A DNA stretch of 64,000 nucleotides from assembly GCA_025506515.1 (NCBI GenBank), contig CM046444.1, positions 72,088,192-72,152,191 on the forward strand, given 5' to 3'. A program made the translations under genes and the position numbers. Each line of letters opens with the position of its first letter. Positions within the stretch are counted from its first letter, which is position 1. This document shows positions 32,129 to 43,740 of this stretch, one piece after another. The DNA comes from Flaveria trinervia (taxonomy: Eukaryota > Streptophyta > Magnoliopsida > Asterales > Asteraceae). The notes under the pieces were generated by a model. That model did not search any database and was not told the DNA's origin. It saw only the letters and a list, made by a program, of their open reading frames with translations.

Positions 32129-32861
32129 TGTGGAAGAAACTCCTAATGTATCCTTTGATGAATTTGCATTCACTAAATCAATTAAAGGTTCATCCTGGTT
32201 GTTTGACATAGATGCTTTGAGTGAATCATTTAACTACGATTATTTGAAAACTTCAGGTTCTGATGAAGTATGTTATCCATTTGTTGAACCTAAATTGAAT
32301 GAAGTAACATTATCTGCTGATCCTCCAAGGATACACACATCCTCAGGTGGATACACTTCATGAGACACTACATGTGGAAATGATCACTTATCTTTTGCAG
32401 AATTTCTTGTAACTCCTACGAAAGAGATAAATGATTCTGGAGAGGTTCCTATGACTCCTACGGAAGAACAAACTGACACTGGAGATGCCCCTATAGCTCC
32501 TGTAGAAGACATTCAGGGCACTACCAATGATCAAGCTGCTAATGATCATTCAACACCACAAGTTGAAGATTTTGACTACTTCCTAAACTCCCAACTTGGT
32601 CTGGATCAGTCTGCACCAATAGACATGACTAACTTGAAATCATCTATTCCAGTTGAATCAACTCCATCAACAAGAATCAATAAGACTCATCCGGTCGACA
32701 CAACTATTAGAGAACTTACAAAGAGAACTACAAGAAGTCAAAGCGGTACTACCAGCATTTTTCTTTTAAGTTGCTTTATTTCTCAAGTGGTTCCTCCAAA
32801 CATTACTATTTCTATAAAGGACAATAGTAGGATTGAAGCTATGCAAGAAGAGCTTCATCAA
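32129..32861 (+). pseudogene. D1 integrase-RT linker after G1
   Basis: Continues the interrupted D1 reading with KIVEETPNVSFDEFAF. Frames 32118-32363 and 32451-32903 are acid/Thr-rich linker (STPQVEDFDYFLNSQL, TRINKTHPVDTTI) ending RIEAMQEELHQ, the usual start of copia RT. RT itself is not present because the sequence changes to B2 in the opposite strand. Confidence 0.75.
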
Positions 32862-33310
32862 CATAAATTTGTACCAGCACTAAGTGACCATCTTTTTCTA
32901 TGATGAACAATATGCAGTCAATATCTCCCCTATGATAACCGTGTTTCACTAGATGAGTTGAGAGTTTCTCATACCATGCTCTCGGGGCTTCATGGAGCTC
33001 GTAGAGAGCCTTATCAAGATTGTAAACTCTGTTCCGATTATAAGGATCCTCAAATCCTTTGGGTTGACTAACATACACTATCTCACGGATTTCACCATGA
33101 AGGAACACACTCCTGACATCTAGTTGATAGACTTTGATCTTCATGTAGGATGCATAAGCTAGAAATATATGGATTGCTTCCATCGTTGCCACTAGTGCAA
33201 ATACTTCATTGTAATCTATGCCTTCGACTTGTCAAAATCCTTGAACAACAAGTCACGCCTTTTCCCTGATTATTACCTCTTGGTCATCTTTCTTGCATTT
33301 CATTACCCAT
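32855..33310 (-). pseudogene. B2 reverse transcriptase, truncated at the active site
   Basis: The frame 33192-32839 reads EAIHIFLAYASYMKIKVYQLD (first catalytic Asp region), SVFLHGEIREIVYVSQPKGF, LDKALYELHEAPRAWYEKL and HLVLVQIYVDEALL. The catalytic YVDD appears as YVDE, but the altered base is at or beyond the D1 junction, so it is a fusion effect rather than a true substitution. Thumb, RNase H and 3' LTR are absent. Confidence 0.83.
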
Positions 33311-34110
33311 TTAGTGCCAATTTACTTAGAACCTTTTGGTTTGTCCACAATGGTCGACACTCCTAATTTCATGAACTGTAGGAGTTCTTCTTGTATTGCA
33401 CTGACCCATGCCTGATCGTTTAGTGCTTCACTAACATACTTTGGCTCAGATTGAGACACAAAACATCGATATGCTCCGTCGTGAAGGTATCCCTTTTCCA
33501 TTACCGAGGCATAATCAGCTGTGTATAGCTGATTCCTGGTATGTACTCCCGATCTAACATCCCTAATGACATTGTCCAAGGGATGATAAATATTTAGCCG
33601 AGATCCGGCAGTTGTTGGAACAGCCACCTCATGATCAAGATTGTTAAACTCAAGATTAGGATCTGGAGCTGTTGGAGTATGAGGTTTTGAAATATCACAG
33701 GCATCAGGATTTGATGCTTGCGTACTTTCATTGGTAGGAACATGTCCCCCCTGGTCCATCTGTTTAGTCTCCACTTCTTCATCATGAGAGGAGGAATCAC
33801 CTACATCAAGTGCTCCCCTTAAAGGATTGGAAGATTCACCTTGTAGAGTTGATGTTGTCGAATCTAGTGGTGGTGGGTCTAGGACATCGGACATCATTCT
33901 GGCCATTAACTATTCATCTGGAATGGAGATAGGTATGTTCAAGGACTTAAAGAATCCATCATAGTCGAAGAAGAATGAAGGTCCCTTTCCAACAGGGGTG
34001 GTGTGTATCTCTCAACATCAACGTTGCACCACACTTCTATCTGACCCGTTGAGTTGTTATAAACTCTTTTGTCCGGTATATTGTAGCCGAGAAAGATCCC
34101 TTCTTCAGCC
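33311..34110 (-). pseudogene. B2 integrase-RT linker
   Basis: A 194-codon open frame (33906-33322) rich in Ser, Asp, Glu and Pro, with RSGVHTRNQLYTADYASVM and PKYVSEALNDQAWVSAIQEE, the conserved stretch that precedes copia RT. 33907-34110 is degraded integrase C-terminal part. No catalytic residues here. Confidence 0.75.
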
Positions 34111-35130
34111 TTCTCACTGAACTTCCCAGACTGAGTTTTCTTCAGTAGTGTACATGGTGCACCAAATGGTTGAGATACTCGAGGTTAGGTTTACGTCGCT
34201 GGAGCAACTCATAACATGTTTTACCATGACTTTTGACCACCAAGACCCAATTAAGGGTGTAACATGCATTGGCAACTGCCTCGTTCCAAAATCGGATAGG
34301 TAGTTTCGAGTTAGCAAGCATCATTCTTGCTGTCTCTATCAAGCTCTAATTCTTTCGCTCGGCAAATCCATTCATCTGTGGAGTGTACGCAGACGTAAAT
34401 TGATGTACAATCCCTTTTTCTTTACAAAACGCCTCCATCCACTGGTTCTTGAACTTTGTGCCGTTGTCTGATCGAATGTATCTAACTTTCAACTTGTAGA
34501 GTGATTCCAAAGTAGTTACTAGCTGTTTGAATGATTCAAATGCTTCTGATTTGTATTTTAGAAACATCACCCAAGAAAATCTTGAGTAATCATTTGTAAC
34601 TACATAGCAGCACAAATCACTATCAATACTTTTAGTGCTAACAGGACCAAACAGATCCATGTGTAGAAGCTCGAGAGGAAGGTCAATGGAATTAACTTTC
34701 TTTGCCGTGTGAGACTTCTTGGTCTGTTTGCCTTTCTTACATGCTATGCAAAAATCCTAAAGCTAGAAGTTCTTGACATTCACTCCATTCACCAGATCAT
34801 TCTGCATCAAGTGATTCATCTTCCATGGATTTATGTGTCCCATTCTCCTATGCAAGGAGATTGAGTTGCTCTTTATCGCCTTTGACAAGAAGCATTAAAC
34901 TTTCTCATCAGTTGTGGAGGCTTTTGATAGATCCAAGACATATATATCATTATATCTTGAAGCCAACATTAAGCTTTGTCCTCCGGGATAACGTAATCCA
35001 TTTTCAGCGCGTGGCACTTCTTGTTATCAAACACAACTTTAAAGCCTTGGTCACAGATCTGGGAGACTAAAACAAGTTATTCTGTAGTTGTTGAACATAG
35101 TTAACCTTATCCAACTTGACTTTCTGGTTT
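34111..35130 (-). pseudogene. B2 integrase core
   Basis: The frame 34660-34346 starts MDLFGPVSTKSID: Asp2, Asp65 (RSDNGTKF) and Glu101 (NGFAERKN) with 35 residues between the last two, so DD35E is complete in one frame. Frame 34342-34142 continues LANSKLPIRFWNEAVANACY. The zinc-binding part upstream (34700-35100) is broken. The best-preserved catalytic core on the minus strand. Confidence 0.85.
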
Positions 35131-35199
35131 CAAACTTATCCGTGAGCAGTGATATATCCTCCTTTATTCCAAGCAAATGACACATGTCCTCCTTTAAAT

Positions 35200-35330
35200 T
35201 GCTTCACATTGAAAAGGTGAGACAAGTTCCCAGTCATGTGCCTAGACACCCCACTATCAACAATCCAGGTATTGTGATAGCACTATAGCGGACACCCTGC
35301 ACATTCAATGGAAATTACAAGCTTAGGTTT
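35200..35330 (-). pseudogene. B2 aspartic protease
   Basis: The active-site loop WIVDSGVSRHMTGNLSHL is coded at about 35225-35275. The rest is shifted and stopped. It aligns with the B1 protease at 10390-10450. Confidence 0.72.
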
Positions 35331-36780
35331 GGGACCCAAGCCTTAACTGGCTTGGGTGACCCGGAGGAATCACACATCATAAACTCAACCCACTGTCCAC
35401 TTGAGGAAGAGGGCATAACATTCTTCTTAATGTTATCATTATCCGATAATTTATTTGACTTTTCTTTCCATAAGCTAGTTTTGTGTAAGGCTTGTTTGTG
35501 ATAAACAGACGACTGGCTTATAGGTTAAACTTTAGGTTCATTAGATCTCTTAGGAAGTGTAACCGAACTCCTTTTAGAAGAACTTTTTTTTGTATCATAC
35601 AGTTCAATTTTCTTTCTTGGAGTTTCATAATAAGAACAATTAGAAGAAATATGTCCTCTTTCTCCATAACTGGAGCATGAACTCCCTTCTACCTGTTGAG
35701 GAAACTGTTTATGTGTGATTGAGTGTGACACAGGTGCAACATGAGTCTTGTTGGGTTTAGTCACTTCTCGTTTAGATGTATCACCTTTATTAACAAAATT
35801 AATTTTTTTTGACATTTTGAATATCTTTAACATGCCCTTTGATTGCACTTTGATGACCAACTCATGTGTGGTTAACTGGTTTAGTCAGTTCGGGTTCTGA
35901 AATAGAATTTGGTGAACCTGACTTTACATTAACCCTTTTAAATGGATCATTTAAATTCTCAACTATCATCTTGCCTTTTGATTTCACAGTAGCCTCCTTC
36001 TGTTTAGTGCCAGATTTCACCGGTTTACCCGTGGAATCAGGATCACTAACCAAAGGAGTGGACACCACATGATCCTTTACTGGGTTGTTATTTACTGGTC
36101 TACATTTTGTATTTAAAAGGGTCTCATGTGGTGGTGGAAATACTTTGTAACCCAACCTTTCCCCATTATTTCGTTCTTTCCTTTAGTGTTAAACTATGTG
36201 AGAAGAACTGGTCCAACTTTGTAGTTTTTGTTTTAATGAATTAACTTTGACTTCTAAAACTGTTTTTTCTTTCTTTGTTTCTTCCAATAATTTTAATAAA
36301 ACATTATATCATTTGCTTGATTGAAAGAAACAACCTCGGTTTCCCTTAGTTTTTTAACCAAAATGTCTATTTTTTCTTTATAACTACACTCATTTTGTTT
36401 TAATATACGATTAACTTCAGTGCACAGTTGTAAATCATTTACTAAGTTATCATTGTGGTCTAATAACCTAGAAAATTTCAAATCAATGCTTTCCCTAAAT
36501 TTATTACATTCATTACAAGCATGTTTTTCGAACAGTTGGTCTTTAGTACTTACCTGTGAGGAATCGATTGAATCAGCCATCAATGCAGAGTTAGACTCTT
36601 CGGATGCTGGAGATTCGGAACTTTTTGCTCTGAGCTCTTCCTCAGCCAAGTGATGTACCATGTTCACAACTTCTTCAGTATCTGACATTACTTGCTCAAC
36701 TATGATATCACCCTTAGTCACAAAATCATCATCCAGTCCCTCAACACAGGAAATGTTTGATTCACCCAGAGACACAAAGC
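35331..36780 (-). pseudogene. B2 Gag C-terminal part: coiled coil, RLGY motif, second knuckle
   Basis: The frame 36775-36293 carries HACNECNKFRESIDLKFSR and a helical stretch YKEKIDILVKKLRETEV. Near 36150 the reading is RLGY then KVFPPPHETL (first Gly of the G-L-G-Y motif changed to Arg). The frame 35860-35525 holds CSSYGERGHISSNC: a CX2YX4HX4C knuckle with Tyr at the second ligand, the same position as in the first knuckle of B1. Confidence 0.72.
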
Positions 36781-37154
36781 AGAAGGTCTAGTCTTGCCCT
36801 TCATCACCATGAGTAGTCAAGGCCTTTATCTCTTTGCTTGAATATGTAGCTCCACTTATAGGTTTGTCTTGATGGTTGAATATTGAAATGGATTTCCATT
36901 TCTAGTCTTCTTGGCTCTACACATTCCTATTTTAAATGCCCCTTTTCATCACAATAAAGCAAGTTACTTTGGTTTTGTCAAAGCCAAACGTTGTGTCCTT
37001 TGTGACTACTAAATTTTGCCTCGTCTTCTTAACGAACTTTTCCGCTCGTCTAACTGCACTCGCAAGCGCCCACATGATATCCATCCTCTCTAGCTCGTTC
37101 TGGTCAACTTGCTTGTAATCTTCATCTACAAGATGACAATTCCTGAGCTTCCTA
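36781..37154 (-). pseudogene. B2 Gag middle part with first zinc knuckle
   Basis: From the A2 insertion point leftwards: RKLRNCHLVDEDYKQVDQ, ALASAVRRAEKFVKKTRQNL and FDKTKVTCF. The knuckle follows with a frame slip and a stop (CDEKGHLK, stop, EC) at about 36920-36965. It corresponds to 12060-12310 of B1. Confidence 0.75.
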
Positions 37155-37856
37155 TGTTGGACCAAAAGAACCAATGAGCTAGATCAAAAAAACCTTTAAG
37201 TCCCACAGACATCAAAACAACTGAAGTGATCTACAACAGCTGAAGACAAAGTCTGAAGACAACAACCGAAGACAAAGTCTGAAGAAAATAGTTGAAGACA
37301 AAGTCTGAAGATAACTGCTGAAGACCAAGTCTGAAGATAACTGCTGAAGACAAAGTCTGAAGATCAAGTTCTCAGAAGTTATCACAACAGCTGATGTAGT
37401 TCTGTTGAGTAGTTGTGATGGTTTACATTTCAGTAGTTTGTAATCAGTAGTTTTATATTATGTAAAACATCTGAAGTTGTTACACTTCTGATGTTATAAC
37501 TTAAGTACTTGTAATGTTAGTTTATACTTAGCTTTTAGTGAATGTGTCCTCAGTTGTTATGGACATCTTCAGTAGTTAGTTTACTTTTAGTTGTTTGTAT
37601 AAATCAGTTAGATGTCACTATCATGTGATGTCAGCTGATGTCACATTCCTTATAAAAGAAATGTTGACCTAGTTTCCTTGTATGGGAAGCTTGTGCATGA
37701 ATGAAAACATTCCTTTTGTAGAAAACTCTCTCCCTCTATAACCGTTACTGTTCGATTGAATATTCATATTATTCTTGCTATAATTTCATCTAATTCGTGT
37801 GCTATTCCGTTACAAATCCTGATCTAATTGATCAAACTAGATCTCGATCCCCTTCA
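37155..37856 (+). repeat. A2 5' LTR (702 bp)
   Basis: Starts TGTTGGACCAAAAGAACC and ends CGATCCCCTTCA. 37225-37375 is a tandem array of CTGAAGACAAAGTCTGAAGA-type units (about 30 bases each, five copies). A TATA box follows at 37651. The last 590 bases are repeated at 45062-45648. Confidence 0.93.
37651..37657 (+). promoter_or_regulatory. Putative TATA box of the A2 LTR
   Basis: TATAAAA, preceded 10-30 bases upstream by two TGATGTCA words. The 3' LTR has the same TATAAAA at 45445-45451 and there one word reads TGACGTCA (45420-45427), a palindrome bound by plant bZIP/TGA factors. This is the probable element promoter. Confidence 0.55.
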
Positions 37857-37858
37857 AA

Positions 37859-37873
37859 TGGTATCAGAGTAGG
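37859..37873 (+). other. A2 primer-binding site
   Basis: TGGTATCAGAGTAGG two bases after the LTR end, matching the initiator-Met tRNA complement for 11 bases. Confidence 0.9.
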
Positions 37874-38087
37874 TTAATCATTGATTGATTTAACAATTGA
37901 TCATTGAAACTGTTCTTTTAATATCTAAGTTTGATGGAATTAGCAAATTTGCAAGAATTGGTTATAGAGTTTGTTTTTCTGTTGCTTCCTGTGAATTAAT
38001 TTGAGATTCTTCTTGTTTTAAACTGTGTTGTTAAGTTTTTGAGTTAGATCTGTTAAAATCTCATTGAACCTGTTTGAATTGGTGAAA

Positions 38088-39640
38088 ATGGCTATATCAA
38101 TCAATGATCCTCACAATACTGGCTCCTCAACAAAGCCTCGATGCTTGTTAGGAGTGAGTACAACATATGGCAACGACGAATGCTCCATCACCTGTCTGTC
38201 AACAGTTCAGGTTGTTGGAAATCTATGGTTCATGGACCATATAAGCCTATGGTGAGTAATCCGGAAACCAATGAAATGGTTCTGAAGAAGAAAGAGCAAT
38301 ATTCAGATGAAGATCTGAAACTGTTTGAAATTGATGCTTTACCCATGGAATTCTGGCCATGGCACTGCCTAATGAAATCTATTCTGGAGTTATGCATCAT
38401 GAATCTGCTCATTACCTCTGGGTTGCTCTGAAAGAATAATTTGGAGGAACTGATGAGGTCTTAGCAAACAATAGAGAAATCCTTGCCCAGCAATATGAGA
38501 CATTCTCTCATAGAAAGGGTGAGTCACTGACTCAACAGTTTGAGCAATTCTCCTGTTTGATATCTGAGTTGAAAATGGTTAAACATGAATATAAAAACAG
38601 TCAGATGAACAACAGATTTCTCAGATCCCTGCCTGAGAGATGGGACACATATACTATTATCCTACGCTCCAGTGCAAATCTAGACAATCTATCTCTCACC
38701 CAACGTCATGGGAAAGTGTTAATATTTGAAAGAGAGATAGAACAGAAAAGGAAACTGACTTCAACTGGGAAGCTCACTAAGGATTTTGTAGCAGGGAATA
38801 CTGCTCTGGTTGGTCATGAGTCAAAATATGCTACATCAGAAAGCTCTTATGATGAGCATATTGATTTCTCTTCAAACAGTTTAGATCATGCTTTTGCTTG
38901 TATTGATAGTAATTCGGGATGTAATAGTGACAATTTGTGCTTTTTGATGGATGATTTGAAAGGAATTGCTGATGATGATTTGGAAGAGATGGATATTTTG
39001 AGCCAAATGGCATTAGTTAATATCAGGTCTAAAAATTTTTACAAAAGGACAGGTAGAAAATTCCCTGGTCTCTTTGGAAAAACCAAAGTTGGTTTTGACA
39101 AGAGCAAGTTGAGGTGTCTCAAGTGCCATAGACTTGGACATTTTGCAAGAGAGTGTAGACCATCTGGATCTAACTCTTCTGCACCCTCTGTGACCTTTCC
39201 TGGAAATAATTCACAAAACAAAGGGCAACATTCTACCAGTTCTGGTCATCATTCAAAAATTCAATCATCTCCTGCATATTTTGTTCCTCAAGGTCAGATG
39301 CCATATCCTTATCCCTGTTTATACATGCCTCAGTCCAATCAGGTTCTAGTACCCATAGCTCAACAATCACATGCCCTACCTGAGCCTCAACCATCTCAAT
39401 CAAATCAACAATCTCAATCTCAATCTCAATCACATCAAAGCTTTTTCACTCCTAGTGTTGTTGACTGGAGTAGTTTACCAGAAGATCTTTCTGGTTATTC
39501 TGAACAAGTGTTTTATGGTGCTGGTCAACATGGTGGTGAAAATCCTTTTGGAAATCTTACTCTTATGGCCCTGGAGTCTACTAATGGTTCATGCTCAAAT
39601 GCTTCATCAACACAGGTACCACAAGTCTTCTGAGGCTAAG
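38088..39640 (+). pseudogene. A2 Gag N-terminal part and first zinc knuckle
   Basis: ATG 38088 starts MAISINDPHNTGSSTKP; a shift then moves to the frame 38141-38431 (SEYNIWQRRMLHHLSVN). The 358-codon frame 38557-39633 carries NNRFLRSLPERWDTYTIIL and a complete CX2CX4HX4C knuckle (Cys187, Cys190, His195 and Cys200 of that frame), followed by a Ser/Gln-rich low-complexity region (QSNQQSQSQSQSHQ). Gag packs the element RNA. Apart from two early shifts it is the best-preserved Gag of family A here. Confidence 0.88.
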
Positions 39641-41050
39641 GCCAAGTTGTGTTCTGAGTCATGCATAGCTGCTTTTGCCTCAATTAGAGAAGCAAATGTA
39701 GCTTTAATTAATCAAAATCTTGACCTAGAGAGAGTGATTTCCAAATGAAAAGCTGAGTTTGAGTCTGTTTTAAAAGAAAAAGATGATGAGATTTACAAAT
39801 TAAAATGCAAATCACTGATGAAAAGGCTAAGGTAGAGGTCATTTTAGAAAATCATAAGAGTATCAAAGAAACACTTGCAGCTACTCAAGTTGAGGGTGAA
39901 CGCTGGGTAACATCTTGCAAGGGGTTTGAAATGCTTCTCAGTAAGCAAACTGCTTCAAATGTGAAGTTTGGGATTGGATATAATCACACTGAGCCTCATA
40001 CAGATTTTACTCCCAAGACAGAAGTAAAATCTGAAGGTGAAATCAATTCCCAAACCACATCATATGTGTCTCATCCTTAAGTGATAATGTACAATCAGAG
40101 GATGAAGTCAGTAATAGTACCTTAGCTAATCAATTTGCTGATGGTCTTACTGCTGATGAACACATGATCAAAGAAAAGCTGAGAACTTCAGGTGTTGTCT
40201 CAAAAGGTATTCAAAGTACTAAAGAGCAAGTAACAACACTCGAAGAACATTTCAAACCAAATGAAACCAAACATGGTTGGACAACTGGTCAAGAGTCTAT
40301 CAGGAAATCCAAATGTACTAATAGAAAACATCTGAAGAACAAGTCTTCAGTTGTTACAAATCCTTCAGTACTTCACATAAGTACTGAGAGGAAGAAAGTA
40401 CTAAAGAACACACCTTCAGTAGTTTCATCTTCTTCAGCAGCTAATCAACAGAAGATGAAGAAAAAGCCATGTGAAATATGTGGTCTATTCAATCATCTCA
40501 CTGATTAATGTTGGTACAGAAAGGGTTCCAAATTTAACAAAGATAAAATCATTAAAAAGAAAATTAATAAAATGAAATATGAATTTGAAACCAAGTTTGT
40601 GTCACAAACATCTCAAACTGATAAACCAAAGTCTTCACAAAAATCTAAACAGAAGAAAGAGGTTTATCATAAAACAGCTGAAATATTCCTCAAGGAGTAT
40701 CAAAACATCAGACTAAGTCTCTGTCATTCAAAAAGGAGGACATGGTATGCCACAGGAACCATTCAAAAACAAGTTCTCATGTGTCTGCTAAACTGAAGGC
40801 TTTAACAACCAATCAGACACAACTTGTTATGATGGTTCAACATCTGTTGGGGAGAGTTAACCAAATAGATGTACCTGTGATTAAACCACTGAAAAGGAAA
40901 ACTAAGCCAAAATCAAAGGAATCCTATTCAGCACCATCTCCATCTTCAAAGGCTATTAATCATGACAAATCAGTTAGTATAAAATTTGTTGATGAGAACA
41001 GACACAAAACCAAAATGGTTTGGGTCTCAAAAGCTAACTAGTTGTTGTGA
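39641..41050 (+). pseudogene. A2 Gag C-terminal part: coiled coil, GIGY motif, second knuckle
   Basis: Frames 39709-39748 and 39805-40080 form a helical segment (AKVEVILENHKSIKETLA) closing in GIGY (39970-39981). The frame 40164-40508 is Lys/Ser-rich and ends CEICGLFNHLTD; the next codon is TAA, then TGT, so the second CCHC knuckle is cut by a stop just before its last Cys. Frames to 41041 are linker (TTNQTQLVMMVQHLLGRVN). Confidence 0.78.
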
Positions 41051-41053
41051 TAT

Positions 41054-41500
41054 ATGCATGGTTCTTCAACATGCCATAGAAGAATCTGGTATGTGGACAG
41101 TGGAGGATCTATGCATATGACTGGGAGCAGATCTCTTCTTCATGACTACTCTCAAGGAAAGAAGGGATGTGTATCTTTTGGTAATGATGCTAAGGGTTAC
41201 ATCATCGGCAAAGGCTTTGTTTCAAATGGTGAAATAAGGTTTGATGATGTTAACCATGTGGAGAATCTCAAGTACAATTTGTTGAGTGTCAGTCAAATGT
41301 GTGATAAAGGGCATGTTGCACTTTTCACCAGTCAGAAATGTCGGATTCTGTCTTTCAATGTTTTGAGTATGATTGACAAGATATTGGATGAACATACTAT
41401 CCTAAAGGCCAACAGGATTGGAAGAGCATATGCCTTAGACTTATCAAAGAAAATTGATCTAAAAGGCCATCCATGTCTGTTCTCCAAGGCCTCTCCTTAG
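41054..41500 (+). pseudogene. A2 aspartic protease
   Basis: A 148-codon frame: IWYVDSGGSMHMTGS with the catalytic Asp near residue 14, then FGNDAKGYIIGKG and NLLSVSQMCDKG, the complete copia protease fold. It processes Gag-Pol. No damage is visible inside the frame; a stop at 41498 separates it from the integrase zinc region (41510-41640). Confidence 0.85.
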
Positions 41501-42669
41501 GAAGCTAAACTTTGGCACAGATGGCTTGGTCATGTGAATCTTAGAAACATGAACGAGCTGATCCTTCATGGTTTAGTGAGAGGTCTGCCATTAAAGGAGT
41601 TCAATGTGATGAAAATTGCTCTGCTTGTTTGAAAGGAAAGCAACATAAAGTATCATTCCCTCCAATAGAAGAACCAAAGTCGACTGCCTGCTCGCAATTA
41701 CTGCATATGGATCTTTTTGGTACAGTAAGAGTGATGAGCATGGCAAAGAAAAAATACCGTCTCTTAATTATGGATGATTATTCCAGATTTGTATGGACCT
41801 TCTTCTTACATTCAAAAGATGAGGCTGGTCAAATTATCATCTACTTTGTGTTGCATGTGGAAAAGCAGTACTCTCTCTCTGTCAAGTGTGTGAGGAGTGA
41901 TAATGGCACAGAATTTAGAAATCACACACTTGATGAATTCTATTTCTCTAAGGGAATCGAGAGGCAGTTTAGCATTCCAAGAACTCCTGAACAAAATGGA
42001 GTGGTGGAGAGAAAGAACAGGACCCTTATTGAAGTTGCAAGGTCAATGTTGGCTGATTCTGGTTTGCCACTAACCTTTTGGGCTGAAGCTGTTAACACAG
42101 CTTGCTATGTGCAAAATAGAGTATTAGTAAATCAAAGGTTGATGAAGACTCCTTATAAAGTGTTACATCATTTGACTCCTCTGATTTCATTTTTTAGAGC
42201 ATTTGGGTATCCTTGTTATATTCTCAACACAAAGGACCCATTTCAGAAGTTTGAATCAAAGGTGGATGCAGGGTACTTTGTTGGGTATTCATCTACTTGC
42301 AAGGCATACAGAGTTTTTAATTGCAGAACAAAGATTGTAGAAGAAACCTTGCATGTAAAGTTTAATGAATCTCCAAAGGAGAAAATCCCACAAAACTCTG
42401 TGGAGTTATTTGATCTGGACATACTGCAGTATGTTCCTTATCACTCTCCAACTGTTGCAGGTTCTGTGAATCTATCATCTCATGCCACTTGTTATCCATC
42501 TGTTGGTATAAATGCAAGTTTTAACGATCAACTACCTGAGTCTACTAAACTTGATGATCCTGGAGCTTCAACAGTTCCATCCACAACAAATGCTGAAGAG
42601 ATCTTTGAATCCTCTACTTCATTTGAATTGTCATCTCATTCTAGGTTTCAAGAATCTGGATCACCATGA
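41501..42669 (+). pseudogene. A2 integrase
   Basis: The HHCC region (LWHRWLGHVNLRN; Cys pair near 41612-41625 in a shifted frame) precedes a 346-codon frame 41629-42669. Asp28 (LLHMDLFGT), Asp91 (VRSDNGTEF) and Glu127 (NGVVERKN) form DD35E. Residues 210-240 (DAGYFVGYSSTCKAYRVFN) and a Ser/Thr-rich tail follow. The core appears intact and is the longest integrase frame in the window. Confidence 0.9.
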
Positions 42670-43740
42670 GTTGCTGCTGAATCACCTACAAACACTTGCA
42701 CAGATCTTATTAAGTATCAAGAACTGAAGAATCACCCCATGTCTCAGATCATTGGTGAAATGCTGGTGTTTCAACTAGAAGTCAATTGTCCAACTTTTGC
42801 TTCTATGCTCTCTTCATCAGTCAGCAAGAGCCAAAGAACTATCATATTGCATTAAGAGACAATGGATGGGTTGAAGCTATGCAACTTGAGCTTCTTCAGT
42901 TTTAAAAGCAGCAAGTGTGGGAACTGGTTCCTCTACCCCAAGGTAAGTGTGCAATAAGCACTAAATGGGTGTTTAGGAATAAAACTGATGAAAAAGGCCA
43001 AATTGTCAAGAAGAAGGCCAGACTAGTTGTACAGGGGTTTTCACAAGAAGAAGGTATTGATTATGATGAAACCTTTGCCCCTGTAGCCAGACTAGAGGCA
43101 ATCAGATTGTTTTTAGCTTATGCTTCTTTTCATAATCTCCAAGTTTTTCAAATGGATGTCAAAAGTGCATTCTTTTATGGCAAAATAATAGAAGAAGTTT
43201 ATGTGTGCCAACCACCAGGTTTCGAAGATCATAAACATCAAGATTGTGTATAAGCTTGATAAGGCTCTTTATGGGCTAAAACAAGCCCCCAAAGCCTGGT
43301 ATGAACACTGTCTAACTTTCTTCTTCAAAATAATTTTACTAGAGGCTCCATAGATAAAACCTTGTTCATTAAGAAAGTAGGCATGCATAAGCTCCATGTT
43401 CAAATTTATGTAGATGATATTATTTTTGCATCCTCTGACCCACAGTTGTGTGATGCCTTTACTAAGTTGATGCAACAAAAGTTTGATATGAGTGCCATGG
43501 GAGAATTACAGTTCTTTCTGGGGTTGCAAATCAAACAAAAGGCTGATGGAACTTTCATTCCTCAGTCAAAATATACAAAGGATTTATTGAAAAAGTTTGA
43601 TTTACAAAACTGCAAGCATTGTTCTACTCCCATGTGCAGCACCACACAACTGGATGTTGATCAGAAAGGTAAAGCAGTTGATGAAACTCTTTTACAGATG
43701 TATGATTGGTTCGTTGATGTACCTTACAGCTTCTAGACCA
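42670..43740 (+). pseudogene. A2 reverse transcriptase
   Basis: The frame 42915-43253 has WVFRNKTDEKGQIVKKKARLV, GIDYDETFAPVARLEAIR and VFQMDVKSAFFYGKIIEEVYV. A shift at about 43245 is followed by LDKALYGLKQAPKAWYE. The frame 43362-43736 holds QIYVDDIIFASSD (YVDD at 43407-43418) and MGELQFFLGLQIKQ. Catalytic residues retained, domain in three frames. Confidence 0.9.

Larger units (their letters stand above)
24364..32861 (+). mobile_element. D1: long-Gag Ty1/copia retrotransposon, split by G1 and 3'-truncated
   Basis: 5' LTR (about 24364-25332), PBS-like site, gag with coiled coil and two decayed knuckles, partial integrase, then the IN-RT linker after the G1 insertion (29106-32123). The protease and integrase N-terminal part are absent between 28517 and 28640. 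RT onwards is lost where D1 meets B2 at 32855-32861. Gag is unusually long (25602 to about 28516, near 970 codons if joined). Non-autonomous as it stands. Confidence 0.82.

Noticed and set aside
29097..32133. Mutator-like element with a 9-bp duplication (AAAATTGTG on both sides)
   Set aside because: The extra four bases are explained by the LTR starting TGTG and the D1 sequence continuing TGTG. TG...CA ends, a PBS after a long LTR and a 5-bp TSD fit an LTR element better; no transposase was seen.
32839..32870. RT with a YVDE catalytic variant in B2
   Set aside because: The altered position is at the D1/B2 fusion point, so the Glu comes from D1 sequence.
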